DNA from: Mesonia oceanica
Lineage (GTDB): Bacteria > Bacteroidota > Bacteroidia > Flavobacteriales > Flavobacteriaceae
Length of the DNA: 64,000 nucleotides
Direction: 5' to 3'
NCBI RefSeq assembly: GCF_902499555.1
Contig: NZ_CABVMM010000004.1
Span: 268,988 to 332,987, forward strand
Position numbers and translations under genes: made by a program. A model generated the notes under the pieces. It had not been told where the DNA came from. It saw nothing but the letters and a program-made list of their open reading frames with translations, and made no database searches. Shown piece after piece: positions 17,094 to 26,725 of this stretch (positions within the stretch are counted from its first letter, which is position 1; each line of letters opens with the position of its first letter).

Positions 17094-18425
17094 TTATTTA
17101 AAGCGTTCGTACATTGCTTTTTCTAAACTTTCCTGATGATCTGCATGGGCTATTGAAATTAAGGCTTTAGCTCGTCGTTTTAAGCTTTTTCCATATAAAT
17201 TCACAACACCATTTTCGGTAGCAATATAATGAACGTGGGCGCGCGTGGTTGTTACACCGGCTCCTTCTTTTAAAAACGGTACAATCTTAGAAATTCCTTT
17301 TGCAGTGGCCGATGGCATCGCAATAATAGCTTTACCGCCTTCTGAAAGGGAAGCTCCACGAATAAAGTCCATTTGACCTCCCACGCCGGAATACTGCATT
17401 TTCCCAATCGTATCGGCACAAACTTGTCCCGTTAAATCTATTTCTATCGCACTATTAATAGCGGTCACTTTTGGATTTCGTCGAATAATGGCCGTATCAT
17501 TGGTATAGGCAGCTTCTTTAAAATGCACCAATGGATTATCGTCTAAAAATTCATAGAGTTTAGGCGAACCGATCGCAAAACAGGTTACTATTTTACCGTT
17601 TTTCACCGCTTTGTTTTCTCCCGTAATAATGCCCTTTTCAATAAGCGGTAAAACACCGTCAGAAAACATTTCGGTATGAATACCTAAACCTTTGTGGTTA
17701 TACAAATTATTTAATACCACATTCGGTATTCCTCCAATTCCCATTTGTAAAGTGGCTCCATCTTCCACCAATTGTGCCACGTGATAACCTATTTGTTTTT
17801 CAACTTCAGAAGGTTCAACCGTAAATACTTCGTGAATAAGTTCGTTTACCTCAACCGCCGCATCAATTTTACTCATATGAATAATTCCATCACCATGCGT
17901 TCTGGGTACTTGTGGATTCACTTGTGCGATTACTTTTTTTGCACATTGTATAGCGGTGATGGTCACATCTATCGATGTTCCTAAGGAACAATACCCGTGT
18001 TTATCTGGTGGTGAAACTTGTATAAATGCCACATCTAAAGGTAAAATACCGCGTTTAAACAACAGATGCATTTCACTTAAAAATATAGGAATATAGTCAC
18101 CGTGTTCAGAGTTTACGGTTCGTCGTACATTACCGCCCACAAAGCAGCTATTCACGTGAAAACTTTTATTATAAGGATCTTGCGCGTACAATGCATCGCC
18201 TTCGGTATGCATTTGTACCAATTCTATATCTGATAATTCTTGGTAGCGCTCGCACAAAGCTTTGATGATTACTTTAGGGGTCATTGCGGCTCCCTGAAAA
18301 AACACACGATTTCCTGATTGTACATTTGCGACAGCTTCTTCAGCTGAAATAAATGGTAGCATAACTCTTCTTTTTTTTATTTCTCCTGCAAATCTAACCC
18401 TTCGCCATTCTTTAAAATATGACAT
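17094..18425 (-). CDS. Acetyl-CoA hydrolase / CoA transferase family protein
   Basis: The 443-residue protein belongs to the acetyl-CoA hydrolase/4-hydroxybutyrate CoA-transferase family. Visible family motifs include QMGIGGIPNVVL and the catalytic glutamate in TEMFSDGVLPL, and the C-terminal GGQMDFIRGA and ATENGVVNLYGKSL motifs. The exact acyl donor (acetate, succinate or propionate) cannot be decided. The start may be M22 (MLPFISAEEAV) rather than M1, since the first 21 residues are basic and not typical. It follows cstA by 63 nt on the same strand, hinting at linked acetate/pyruvate handling. Confidence 0.9.
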   Translation of the reverse strand: MSYFKEWRRVRFAGEIKKRRVMLPFISAEEAVANVQSGNRVFFQGAAMTPKVIIKALCERYQELSDIELVQMHTEGDALYAQDPYNKSFHVNSCFVGGNVRRTVNSEHGDYIPIFLSEMHLLFKRGILPLDVAFIQVSPPDKHGYCSLGTSIDVTITAIQCAKKVIAQVNPQVPRTHGDGIIHMSKIDAAVEVNELIHEVFTVEPSEVEKQIGYHVAQLVEDGATLQMGIGGIPNVVLNNLYNHKGLGIHTEMFSDGVLPLIEKGIITGENKAVKNGKIVTCFAIGSPKLYEFLDDNPLVHFKEAAYTNDTAIIRRNPKVTAINSAIEIDLTGQVCADTIGKMQYSGVGGQMDFIRGASLSEGGKAIIAMPSATAKGISKIVPFLKEGAGVTTTRAHVHYIATENGVVNLYGKSLKRRAKALISIAHADHQESLEKAMYERFK

Positions 18426-18488
18426 TTGACAGACTTCAAAAAAAAAGGTTTTTTATAAAAATTTGGTGGTTGCAACCAAATATAAGGT

Positions 18489-19916
18489 TTATACTTTTCG
18501 CTTAAAAGGAGACTTCATATGTAAAGCAAAAGCACACAATAGGGCAAAACCAATCCCGATCCATTTACTGATTTTTAAATCGACTCCCATTCCCAAATCA
18601 GTATCATAAAGTATGTAAGTTATCACTACGGAAGTAATAAAAGTAGCAGGTATTAGAGCCATCCAATAATAGTTATTTTTTTGGTACAAATATACTGTCC
18701 CTATCCAAAGAGCTATAGCTGCGGTAACCTGGTTTGCCCATGAGAAATAACGCCAAAGTGCACTAAACTCAATAACCGTTATCAGCAAAAAGGAAATTGC
18801 AAATACCGGAATTGCAATAAAAAAACGGTTTTTCAGTATTTTTTGAGGTGTATGTAAGTATTCAGCAATAATCATTCTGGCTGCTCGAAACGAGGTATCG
18901 CCGGAAGTAATGGGTAAAACAATTACCCCAATTACGGCAATGGTGCCGCCAACAGAACCCAAAATTAAGGTTGCCACTCTACTTACCACGGCTCCAGGAC
19001 CTCCGTCTGCTATAAGTTGTGATAATTCTTGCTGGTCTATAATTGTCATGGCTGCCGCTGCCCAAACCATCGCTATAATACCTTCGGCAATCATCATTCC
19101 GTAAAAAACATAACGACCATCTTTTTCGGTATTTAAAGTTCGAGAAATAATAGGAGATTGTGTGGCATGAAACCCAGATAAAGCTCCGCAAGAAATGGTT
19201 AAAAAAATGACCGGATAATAAGGCAAACCTTTAGGGTGTACATTTTCAAAGCTCAGTTCAGGTATAGTATGATCATTAAAAAGAATACCTATCCCAATTC
19301 CTAAGGCACTTAATAAAAGTAATGCTCCTAAAAAAGGATAAATTTTACCAATTATTTTATCTATTGGCAAAACGGTAGCAATGGTATAATATAAAAAAAT
19401 AATGGCGGTAATTATCATTAAGGTTTGTTCTCCTCCAGCTAAGAGTTCACTAACCATTTTAGATGGCGCCACTACAAAAACGGTCCCCACCAATAGCAGT
19501 AAAAGCAGAGCAAAAAGGTTTACCAAATGGCTAAAGGGTTTTCCTATATATTTTGATGCCAATGCAGGGAGTTGCATCCCTTTGTTTCTTACCGATATCA
19601 TTCCTGTAAGGTAATCGTGCACACCACCTGCAAAAATACACCCAAATACAATCCAAAGAAATGCGGCCGGACCATATAAAGCTCCTAGGATAGGACCAAA
19701 AATAGGTCCGACTCCAGCAATATTCAATAACTGTATAAATGCGTTTTTTTGTTTATTAAGCGGAATAAAATCTACTCCATCGTTTTCGGTATGTGACGGA
19801 GTAGGGCGATTGCTTTCTTTAGCTCCAAAAACACGCTCTATGAGCTTTCCATAAGTAAAATATCCTATAACTAGTAGCAAGAGACTGCTTATAAATGTAA
19901 TCATGAAGGAGTTCAA
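18489..19916 (-). CDS. cstA: Carbon starvation protein A, short form
   Basis: The 475-residue inner-membrane protein has about twelve hydrophobic segments and the CstA family motifs (NIAGVGPIFGPILGALYGP, GGVHDYLTGMISVRNKG, SGFHATQSPIISRTL, GDTSFRAARMIIAEY). E. coli CstA/BtsT is near 700 residues, so this is the shorter variant usual in Bacteroidota. Family members import pyruvate or peptides during starvation; substrate here is not shown. It sits between the SafE-like gene and the CoA hydrolase on the same strand. Confidence 0.95.
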   Translation of the reverse strand: MNSFMITFISSLLLLVIGYFTYGKLIERVFGAKESNRPTPSHTENDGVDFIPLNKQKNAFIQLLNIAGVGPIFGPILGALYGPAAFLWIVFGCIFAGGVHDYLTGMISVRNKGMQLPALASKYIGKPFSHLVNLFALLLLLLVGTVFVVAPSKMVSELLAGGEQTLMIITAIIFLYYTIATVLPIDKIIGKIYPFLGALLLLSALGIGIGILFNDHTIPELSFENVHPKGLPYYPVIFLTISCGALSGFHATQSPIISRTLNTEKDGRYVFYGMMIAEGIIAMVWAAAAMTIIDQQELSQLIADGGPGAVVSRVATLILGSVGGTIAVIGVIVLPITSGDTSFRAARMIIAEYLHTPQKILKNRFFIAIPVFAISFLLITVIEFSALWRYFSWANQVTAAIALWIGTVYLYQKNNYYWMALIPATFITSVVITYILYDTDLGMGVDLKISKWIGIGFALLCAFALHMKSPFKRKV

Positions 19917-19993
19917 CTAATTGAATTAGCAATTTACAGTAATATTTTATACTTAACAAATGCCCCTACAATTTTACCGATAATTTGAACCTT

Positions 19994-20704
19994 TTATGAA
20001 TGGCAATCGATTTGAGAAGAAACTTTTTCGGTGGTATGAATGGGTTTTGGGGAAACATAGGGAATGCCTAAACCTAAACCTCGTAAAACAAACAACAACC
20101 CCACAATCACCACAAAAATCGGTATGGCTTTTTGTATTTTTTGTCGGAAGGAAGTACTTAAAAAATTACCTGCTAATACCATTGTTGTCATTAACGGAAT
20201 AGTCCCTAAGCCAAACACTAACATATACAACAAACTCATTGAGATACTTTCATAGGCAAACGAACCAAAAATAGCCATGTATAATAAACCGCAAGGTAAA
20301 AATCCGTTGAGAAAACCGATGCTTAGAAAAGTATCCGGGGTTTTCTTTTGAAGTTCTTTTCCTAAAGCTGATTTTACTTTAGAAATAAGTTTAAAAACAG
20401 GTCTGGAGAAATTGTATTTATTAAACGTTTGATGTGGAATAACCACTACCAAAATCATCAATACGCCAATAGCGATCGATATTTTTTGCTGAATCCCAAA
20501 CAAAAATAAGCCTTTACCCAATAGCCCGAAAAGCAAACCAATAAAGCTATAGGTGAACAATCTCCCTAGGTGGTAAAGGCTTAATTGTAATATTTTTTTA
20601 AACTTGCTTTTTCTATCCAACGGAAGCATAAATGCAATTGGACCACACATTCCCACACAGTGAAAACTGCCCAATAACCCTAATATGAAAGCTGAATAAA
20701 GCAT
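19994..20704 (-). CDS. Sulfite exporter TauE/SafE-like membrane protein of cbb3 locus
   Basis: The 236-residue protein has six predicted membrane helices and two DsbD-like half motifs: GSFHCVGMCGPIAF near residue 15 and GFLPCGLLYMAIFG near residue 135. This variant of the TauE/SafE group is commonly found beside cco genes and is thought to help copper or oxidase assembly, which is knowledge of context rather than proof. It ends with a short soluble tail (PKPIHTTEKVSSQIDCHS). It lies 337 nt downstream of ccoH. Confidence 0.88.
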   Translation of the reverse strand: MLYSAFILGLLGSFHCVGMCGPIAFMLPLDRKSKFKKILQLSLYHLGRLFTYSFIGLLFGLLGKGLFLFGIQQKISIAIGVLMILVVVIPHQTFNKYNFSRPVFKLISKVKSALGKELQKKTPDTFLSIGFLNGFLPCGLLYMAIFGSFAYESISMSLLYMLVFGLGTIPLMTTMVLAGNFLSTSFRQKIQKAIPIFVVIVGLLFVLRGLGLGIPYVSPKPIHTTEKVSSQIDCHS

Positions 20705-20750
20705 AATTACGATTCTTAATTAAAACCTAATAAACTACTTACTCTTATGT

Positions 20751-20775
20751 GATGCTGAATCAAGTTCAGCATGAC
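20751..20775. repeat. REP-like palindrome
   Basis: ATGCTGAA-TCAAG-TTCAGCAT forms a perfect eight-base stem with a five-base loop and ends in ATGAC, like the units at 16901 and 20990. Confidence 0.8.
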
Positions 20776-20788
20776 GCATTTTATCTTT

Positions 20789-20861
20789 GTCAGGTCGAGT
20801 GGAGTCGAGACCTTTTTGTTTTTGTAATTTTAAAAAACCTCTCGACTCCGCTCGAGGGGAC
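20789..20861. repeat. Inverted pair of TCGAGCGGAGTCGA-type repeats
   Basis: TCGAGTGGAGTCGA (within 20789-20812) faces the inverted copy TCGACTCCGCTCGA (within 20838-20861). It has the same head-to-head arrangement as at 17005-17085, with one substitution in the first core. Confidence 0.85.
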
Positions 20862-20913
20862 AGATTCATTAATTTTTGAATGTCCGTTATAAATTATAAC
20901 GAGATGCCGTTAT

Positions 20914-20951
20914 CCTGAACCTGCTCGTCCGGCAGACGGGCTTGCTTCAGG
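20914..20951. repeat. Nested REP-like palindrome
   Basis: CCTGAA (20914) pairs with TTCAGG (ending 20951) around an inner GC-rich segment TCGTCCGGCAGACGGG, a nested structure similar to that at 16901-16945. Confidence 0.7.
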
Positions 20952-20989
20952 GGCTCATCTCCAAGATTTTATTTTTCAATTTAGTATGT

Positions 20990-21014
20990 GATTCCGGATC
21001 AAGTACCGAATGAC
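20990..21014. repeat. Imperfect REP-like palindrome
   Basis: GATTCCGGATCAAG followed by TACCGAATGAC is an imperfect copy of the outer arms of the 16901 unit without its inner hairpin. Confidence 0.6.
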
Positions 21015-21041
21015 GAAAATATCAATACTAGAATAATCAGT

Positions 21042-21491
21042 TTAATTTCTAATCTGTAAATCTTTTTTAAACAAATATGTGGTTCCGTTCCATTTCCAAT
21101 GGATAGAAAGTTTGTATTTCCCCTCCACTAATTTTTCAGCCGGAATCATCATTTGCTGATTTTCTAAGTTCACAGGGATTTCTAAATCCAATTTTTTATT
21201 GGAAGGTCGGTATAAATTTACTTTACCTTCAATGTCTATTTTTTCTGAAGGAAACAGAATTTGAATACCTTCTGCTGAAACTTCAACCTGAATATTTTCA
21301 GCTAAATGGGCTGAATTTTGTTGGGCATCAATCTGATCTTGATAGGCCAATTCTTCTTTGTAATATTCTTCGGTTACCAAATCGTGATCGTACTTTGTAT
21401 CAGTGCTCATTTTGATAACAAAAAACATAATGAATCCCATAAAACACACTATAGTAATTACAATTCCTACTCCCCAGTTTATTTTTTTCAT
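21042..21491 (-). CDS. ccoH: cbb3 oxidase accessory protein FixH/CcoH
   Basis: The 149-residue protein has one N-terminal membrane helix (VGIVITIVCFMGFIMFFVIKM) followed by the FixH signature TEEYYKEELAYQDQIDAQ and a beta-rich periplasmic domain. FixH/CcoH is needed for assembly and stability of cbb3-type cytochrome oxidase. It lies 52 nt downstream of ccoG in the cco operon. Confidence 0.95.
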   Translation of the reverse strand: MKKINWGVGIVITIVCFMGFIMFFVIKMSTDTKYDHDLVTEEYYKEELAYQDQIDAQQNSAHLAENIQVEVSAEGIQILFPSEKIDIEGKVNLYRPSNKKLDLEIPVNLENQQMMIPAEKLVEGKYKLSIHWKWNGTTYLFKKDLQIRN

Positions 21492-21543
21492 CGTTATTTA
21501 TTTTAATTTTCTATCTTCTATTTGGATGAGCTGCTAAAACGAA

Positions 21544-22965
21544 TTACCTAAAACTCCGCGGACCTAAAAAGGATGCTTTTGTAGTTTCAATAAGTTGATC
21601 GCCACTATAAACTCCTATTTTTAATCGTTCTTTATCAGTTTCTAATGCAGCTTGATTAATATCTATGAACAAGGTTCCTTTTGATAATCCTTGTTTAGGA
21701 ACTTCAAAGTTTTCGTGCGTCACCAATTCAATTCTTCCGCTGTGCGAAATCAATTTAAAATGAACATTTTCAATAGGTTTTACAGTTTTATTGACCAATT
21801 TAAAAGTGTACACATTCCTAATTATATTATTATCTTTTTTCTCATACAATTGTCCAGGTAAACGCAAAACGGTAGCTTCTACATCATTTCTTAGAAAAAG
21901 CATTCCGGTTAAAACACCTATAAGAATTACCAGAACAGCAGTATAAGCTTTTAAACGTGGATTGAAGGTAAACTTTTTCTTTTCAGCTATATTTTCTTCA
22001 CTGGCATATCTAATTAAACCTTTGGGAAGGTCTACTTTTTCCATCATCGCATCACAAGCATCAATACAAGCGGTACAATTTACACATTCAAGTTGCGTAC
22101 CGTTTCTAATATCGATTCCTGTAGGGCAAACATGAACACATTGCGAACAATCGATACAATCTCCTTTTCCTGTAGCTTCCCGGTCTTCATTTTTTCTATA
22201 CTTCGCCCTTCCTTCTTCTTTCTCACCGCGCTTATAATCGTAAGCAACAACAATGGATTTTTTATCTAATAAAACGCCTTGCAAACGACCATAAGGACAA
22301 GCAATTATACATACCTGCTCTCTAAACCAGGCAAAGATAAAATAGAAGACCCCAGTAAATATAAGAAGAGAGATGAGTGTGCTTGCGTTAGCAGCGGGGC
22401 CTTCTATGATATATCTTAAAAGTTGATCGCTTCCTATTAAATAGGCTAGGAAAATGTTAGCTATTAAAAAGCTAATCACAAAATAGATACTCCATTTTAA
22501 AACTCGTTTTCTAATCTTTTCGGCATTCCAAGCTTGCTTAGCTAAACGAATTTGTTTTCCACGATCACCATCGATCCAATATTCGATTCTACGGAAAACC
22601 ATTTCTAAAAATATCGTCTGCGGGCAAATCCACCCACAGAAAATTCGACCAAAAGCAACGGTAAACAGTATGATGAATACCACGCCAATAATCATAGAAA
22701 TCACAAACAAATGGAAATCTTGTGGCCAAAACGGAAATCCAAAAATATTAAAGCGACGTTCTAAAACGTTGAACATCAAAAACTGATTGCCATTAATTTT
22801 TACAAATGGTGCTGCAAACAGAAATAATAACAAACCATAACTTACCCAAGTTCTATATTTATAATATTTACCCTCGGGCTTTTTAGGAAATATCCACGAT
22901 CGTTTCCCTTCTTGATTGATGGTTCCTATCGAATCTCTGAATTTTTCGTTATCTGGAGTTTCCAC
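21544..22965 (-). CDS. ccoG: cbb3 oxidase accessory ferredoxin CcoG/FixG
   Basis: The 473-residue membrane protein has about five hydrophobic segments in the N-terminal two thirds, a CGWICPQTIFLE motif, and the two [4Fe-4S] ferredoxin motifs CIDCSQCVHVCP and CVNCTACIDACD near residues 265-305. The C-terminal part is an immunoglobulin-like periplasmic domain. CcoG reduces Cu(II) for oxidase assembly in bacteria where it was studied. It sits between ccoP and ccoH. Confidence 0.97.
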   Translation of the reverse strand: METPDNEKFRDSIGTINQEGKRSWIFPKKPEGKYYKYRTWVSYGLLLFLFAAPFVKINGNQFLMFNVLERRFNIFGFPFWPQDFHLFVISMIIGVVFIILFTVAFGRIFCGWICPQTIFLEMVFRRIEYWIDGDRGKQIRLAKQAWNAEKIRKRVLKWSIYFVISFLIANIFLAYLIGSDQLLRYIIEGPAANASTLISLLIFTGVFYFIFAWFREQVCIIACPYGRLQGVLLDKKSIVVAYDYKRGEKEEGRAKYRKNEDREATGKGDCIDCSQCVHVCPTGIDIRNGTQLECVNCTACIDACDAMMEKVDLPKGLIRYASEENIAEKKKFTFNPRLKAYTAVLVILIGVLTGMLFLRNDVEATVLRLPGQLYEKKDNNIIRNVYTFKLVNKTVKPIENVHFKLISHSGRIELVTHENFEVPKQGLSKGTLFIDINQAALETDKERLKIGVYSGDQLIETTKASFLGPRSFR

Positions 22966-23063
22966 GTTGTTTAGGTATTAGGTTGTAGGTATTGATTTAT
23001 GGTTTAAAAAACCTCATTATGCTTTGATAACAAAACTGGATGAGTTCAAAACAAGCGGAATTG

Positions 23064-23090
23064 AGACCTCTCAACTCCGCCAGAGTTGAC
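23064..23090. repeat. Single diverged REP-like unit
   Basis: GACCTCTCAACTCCGCCAGAGTTGAC, six bases from the ccoP stop, resembles the inverted TCGACTCCGCTCGA unit with several substitutions. It is the only unpaired copy seen. Confidence 0.55.
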
Positions 23091-23095
23091 CTATC

Positions 23096-24067
23096 TTATA
23101 TTTCATCAGTGACTTGAATCGTATCCATCGAGGTCGTATTTTCTGCTCTTTCTACCTCATCGGCTTTTGGAGCATCACCTTCATCTACCCAAAGTTCGCC
23201 TTGAGGTTCTTTAGGTTCTGCCGGGGTTGTGCCTTGTAATGACAATACGAAACTTGCTACTTGTGCTCGTTCTACCGGTTTTAAGGTTCCTTCCCAAGCT
23301 ACCATTCCCTTCCCAGATCGACCTCCTTCGGTTACCGTTCTAAATACGTTTTTAATGCCACCGCCTAAAATCCAATATTTATCGGTTAAGTTAGGACCAA
23401 TCCCTCCTCCACCATCGGCTTTGTGACAAGCGGCACAGTTGGTTTGGAATATTTTTTTTCCCGCTGCCAAATCAGATGCATCAGTCAGTAATTCAACGGT
23501 ATTCACATCTACCAAGTTTTTAGCGGTTTTCTTATATTCTTCAATGGCTATTTTGGCTTCCACTACTTCCGCTTCATATTCTTGAATTTGATTATCATCT
23601 TGGAAAATATGGTAACGTGCTAAATAAACTCCTGCAAAAATGATCGTTGCATAGAATCCGTAAAGCCACCAAGGCGGAAGGTTGTTATCCAATTCTTTGA
23701 TGCCATCATAATTATGATCGAGGATAATTTCATCTTCCTTTTCGATGGGTTTTCCATCTACCAGTTTATTATAGAGTTTATTATAGAGTTTATGGAACCA
23801 AGCATATTGTTTGGCTCTGCTTTCTTTTTCTGCAGCTAAATAGCGCGCTTTAGCTTCTTCATCTAGTGATTTAAAAAGTACGCTTCGCAACGCACCTACA
23901 CAAAGTTCTACAGCTATAGCAAATAAACCGGCCACCCCTAAGACTAACCAAGCTAATGGATAGGTGGTAAAAACCGAACCGTCTTCTATTTCTACCGTAT
24001 ATTCAATTAATAAGTACCCAATTAACAGAAACAGGAATACTCGAATGTATGATGCTAAATTTTTCAT
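23096..24067 (-). CDS. ccoP: cbb3 oxidase subunit III, single haem c
   Basis: The 323-residue protein has two N-terminal membrane helices (about 8-25 and 37-60), a third in PPWWLYGFYATIIFAGVYLARY (FixP_N type, about 132-152), and then one cytochrome c domain with CAACHK and the distal GKGMVAW methionine. Classical CcoP has two CxxCH sites; this one has only one, as in many Bacteroidota. The acidic C-terminal tail is low-complexity. Its start overlaps the ccoQ-like stop by 4 nt. Confidence 0.95.
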   Translation of the reverse strand: MKNLASYIRVFLFLLIGYLLIEYTVEIEDGSVFTTYPLAWLVLGVAGLFAIAVELCVGALRSVLFKSLDEEAKARYLAAEKESRAKQYAWFHKLYNKLYNKLVDGKPIEKEDEIILDHNYDGIKELDNNLPPWWLYGFYATIIFAGVYLARYHIFQDDNQIQEYEAEVVEAKIAIEEYKKTAKNLVDVNTVELLTDASDLAAGKKIFQTNCAACHKADGGGGIGPNLTDKYWILGGGIKNVFRTVTEGGRSGKGMVAWEGTLKPVERAQVASFVLSLQGTTPAEPKEPQGELWVDEGDAPKADEVERAENTTSMDTIQVTDEI

Positions 24068-24249
24068 AAGGCAGTATCTTTTTCGGTTTCTAGGGGTAAA
24101 TTACTCACTTCTTTGATGTAATCTTTTCTAGTAGTAAATACCCACCAGAACAAGGCTAAGAAGAAGAAGAAAAATATGAGTAAGGAAATCATCGGGTAAA
24201 CTTCTACCCCATCGATTGTTTCCATGTGTCCTTTTATAAACTTCAACAT
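24064..24249 (-). CDS. ccoQ: CcoQ-like small subunit
   Basis: The 61-residue protein has a single membrane helix (MISLLIFFFFFLALFWWVFTTRK) and a short charged tail. Size, position between ccoNO and ccoP, and the FWWVF/RKDY junction match CcoQ/FixQ, which stabilises the oxidase core. It overlaps ccoP by 4 nt and lies 11 nt after ccoNO. Confidence 0.85.
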   Translation of the reverse strand: MLKFIKGHMETIDGVEVYPMISLLIFFFFFLALFWWVFTTRKDYIKEVSNLPLETEKDTAL

Positions 24250-24260
24250 GATTTTTGGTT

Positions 24261-26459
24261 TTAGTTTGAACTTACTTCTTGGTTATCGTCTTTTATTTTA
24301 ATATCGGTTCCTAATCGCTGAATGTAAGCGATAAGTGCTATTACTTCACGATCTTTCATTTCTACGAAATCGAGTCCGTTTTCTTTAGCAAACTTTTTAT
24401 CGGCTTCGTAACTTTCAGCAAAATCAGGATCTGAATATAGGTTTTGTTCAATTTGAGTGGCTTGCTCTTCCATCCATTTTTGAGCATTGGCAATTTCTTC
24501 TTCGGTATAAGGAACACCCAAGGTTACCATCGCTCTCATCTTATCTTCGGTTTGTGAACGGTCATGTTCATTTTTAATAAGCCACTTATAACTTGGCATA
24601 ATTGAACCGGAAGAAGTTGTTTGCGGATCGTAGAAGTGATTGAAGTGCCAGTTATCAGAATACTTTCCTCCTACTCTAAATAAATCGGGTCCGGTACGTT
24701 TACTTCCCCATAAGAATGGATGGTCGTACACATATTCTCCTGCTTTAGAATATTCGCCATAACGTTCTACTTCACTACGGAAAGGTCGAATCATTTGCGA
24801 GTGACAAGAGACACAACTTTCCCGGATGTATAAATCCCTTCCTTCTAATTCTAATGGAGTATATGGCTTCACACTAGAAATTGTAGGAATGTTAGAATCA
24901 ATCATTAAGGTTGGAATAATTTGAACGGCTCCACCAATTAAGATCGCAATGGTTGCAAAAATGGTTAATTTTACCGGTCTTCTTTCTAACCAAGTGTGAT
25001 AGCCTTCTCCGGCAACACGTTTATTGGTTACTTTTGGAAGTGGAGCTGCTTCTGCTAATTCATCGGTTACAGTGCTTCCAGCCTTAATAGTTCTTACAAT
25101 ATTGTAAAGCATCACGAAAGCTCCTAGAATATATAAACTACCTCCTATAGCACGCATCCAGTACATTGGGATAATTTCTTGAACGGTTTCTAAGAAGTTA
25201 CCGTACACTAAACTTCCGTCGGGATTAAACTGTTTCCACATGGAAGCTTGGGTAAATCCTGCTACATACATCGGTAATGCGTACATAATAATCCCTAAAG
25301 TTCCAATCCAAAAGTGAACGTTTGCCAGTTTAGTTGACCATAAATTTGATTTCACTAATCTTGGTACTAACCAATACACCATTCCGAAGGTTAAGAAACC
25401 ATTCCAAGCTAAAGCTCCCACGTGAACGTGTGCAATAATCCAGTCACTAAAGTGTGCTACGGCATTGATGTTTTTAAGCGAAAGCATTGGTCCTTCAAAA
25501 GTTGCCATCCCGTAACCGGTAATAGCCACTACCATAAATTTTAAAACAGGATCTGTTCTTACTTTATCCCAAGCACCGCGCAAGGTTAATAATCCATTGA
25601 TCATCCCACCCCAAGATGGAGCGATTAACATCACGGAGAATGCAACCCCTAAGTTTTGTGCCCAATCGGGTAAAGCAGAATACAACAAGTGGTGAGGTCC
25701 TGCCCAGATATAGATAAAAATTAAGGACCAAAAGTGTACAATCGATAGTCGGTACGAATATACAGGACGATTCGCGGCTTTTGGCACAAAATAATACATC
25801 AAGCCTAAGAATGGGGTGGTTAAGAAAAATGCCACCGCATTGTGCCCATACCACCATTGTACCAAGGCATCTTGTACTCCTGCATAAACCGAGTAACTTT
25901 TTAACGCACTTACCGGAAGCTCGATATTATTAAAAATATGAAGCACAGCTACCGTCACAAAAGTCGCTAAGTAAAACCAAATGGCAACATATAAATGGCG
26001 CTGTCTTCTTTTAAAGATCGTCCAAATCATATTTACCCCAAAGGCTACCCAAACTAGCGCAATCGCAATATCGATAGGCCATTCCAATTCGGCATACTCC
26101 TTAGAGGAAGTATAACCAAGCGGAAGGGTAATTGCTGCCGCAACAATAATTAATTGCCAACCCCAAAAATTAAAATTACTTAAAGCATCACTGGCCATTC
26201 TGGTTTTTAGCAAACGCTGTAAGGAGTAATAAACCCCTGCAAATATGGCGTTCCCTACAAAGGCGAAGATTACGGCATTGGTGTGTAAGGGTCGTAAGCG
26301 ACCAAAACTCAGCCAAGAAATCCCATCGGTAAGATTGGGAAATAAAAACATAAACGCTAAGAGAAGTCCCACAGACATCCCTACGATTCCCCAAAAAATC
26401 GTAGCGTACAAGAATTTTTTTACGATCTTATTGTCGTAATAAAACTGATCCATTTCCAT
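24261..26459 (-). CDS. ccoNO: cbb3 oxidase subunits I and II fused (CcoNO)
   Basis: The 732-residue protein fuses the catalytic subunit CcoN (about 1-480) with the monohaem cytochrome CcoO (about 500-732). The CcoN part shows the low-spin haem histidine in [12 protein letters not shown], the copper histidines in YGHNAVAF and [13 protein letters not shown], and the haem histidines in [11 protein letters not shown]. The CcoO part has [12 protein letters not shown] and [13 protein letters not shown]. It reduces O2 to water at high affinity in the inner membrane while pumping protons. Fusion of ccoN and ccoO is typical of Bacteroidota. Confidence 0.97.
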   Translation of the reverse strand: MEMDQFYYDNKIVKKFLYATIFWGIVGMSVGLLLAFMFLFPNLTDGISWLSFGRLRPLHTNAVIFAFVGNAIFAGVYYSLQRLLKTRMASDALSNFNFWGWQLIIVAAAITLPLGYTSSKEYAELEWPIDIAIALVWVAFGVNMIWTIFKRRQRHLYVAIWFYLATFVTVAVLHIFNNIELPVSALKSYSVYAGVQDALVQWWYGHNAVAFFLTTPFLGLMYYFVPKAANRPVYSYRLSIVHFWSLIFIYIWAGPHHLLYSALPDWAQNLGVAFSVMLIAPSWGGMINGLLTLRGAWDKVRTDPVLKFMVVAITGYGMATFEGPMLSLKNINAVAHFSDWIIAHVHVGALAWNGFLTFGMVYWLVPRLVKSNLWSTKLANVHFWIGTLGIIMYALPMYVAGFTQASMWKQFNPDGSLVYGNFLETVQEIIPMYWMRAIGGSLYILGAFVMLYNIVRTIKAGSTVTDELAEAAPLPKVTNKRVAGEGYHTWLERRPVKLTIFATIAILIGGAVQIIPTLMIDSNIPTISSVKPYTPLELEGRDLYIRESCVSCHSQMIRPFRSEVERYGEYSKAGEYVYDHPFLWGSKRTGPDLFRVGGKYSDNWHFNHFYDPQTTSSGSIMPSYKWLIKNEHDRSQTEDKMRAMVTLGVPYTEEEIANAQKWMEEQATQIEQNLYSDPDFAESYEADKKFAKENGLDFVEMKDREVIALIAYIQRLGTDIKIKDDNQEVSSN

Positions 26460-26461
26460 TT

Positions 26462-26665
26462 TTATGATTGTTTGTCTTTAGTTAATACTTGTTTTTGATT
26501 TTTCTTTTTCTTGGGATCTTTTACCAGCTCGTCTTCAAAAAGCATCCGTACTGAAGGCGTGTATACATCATCGTATTGCCCATTCTTTACAGATAGAATA
26601 AACGCTACAAAAAATATAACCGCAACGGTGATACTGATAGCTAGTAAAACATATATTACACTCAT
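26462..26665 (-). CDS. ccoS: cbb3 oxidase assembly protein CcoS
   Basis: The 67-residue protein has one N-terminal membrane helix and the CcoS pattern [25 protein letters not shown]. CcoS is required for insertion of cofactors into the oxidase. It is the first gene of the ccoS-ccoNO-ccoQ-ccoP-ccoG-ccoH run, two bases before ccoNO, and carries the CRP/FNR-type promoter directly upstream. Confidence 0.93.
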   Translation of the reverse strand: MSVIYVLLAISITVAVIFFVAFILSVKNGQYDDVYTPSVRMLFEDELVKDPKKKKNQKQVLTKDKQS

Positions 26666-26682
26666 AACTCTCTATTATGGTT

Positions 26683-26725
26683 CAAAAGTAAATGTGAAGG
26701 CTTTCTTAAAAAATGACATTTGTCA
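26683..26725 (-). promoter_or_regulatory. CRP/FNR-type site plus -7 element, ccoS-ccoNOQP operon
   Basis: TGACATTTGTCA at 26714-26725 is a perfect TGAC-N4-GTCA palindrome. The -7 element TACTTTTG covers 26690-26683 on the minus strand and matches TAnnTTTG exactly, with 33 nt between centres. In gene orientation the site reads AACCTGAC-N4-GTCATTTTTT. The inferred start near 26678 puts it at -41.5. Confidence 0.87.

Larger units (their letters stand above)
20705..21041. other. 337-nt gene-free stretch filled with REP-like units
   Basis: No coding region or RNA gene is visible. The stretch holds four palindromic units (at 20751, 20789-20861, 20914 and 20990), described separately, and little else. 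It separates the SafE-like gene from ccoH, and the hairpins could protect or attenuate the long cco transcript. Confidence 0.8.

Noticed and set aside
18414..18425. TGACATTTGACA-like sequence at the start codon of the CoA hydrolase gene
   Set aside because: Only one half-site fits, it overlaps the ATG itself and there is no -7 element at the 33-nt distance, so it is not counted with the four regulatory sites.
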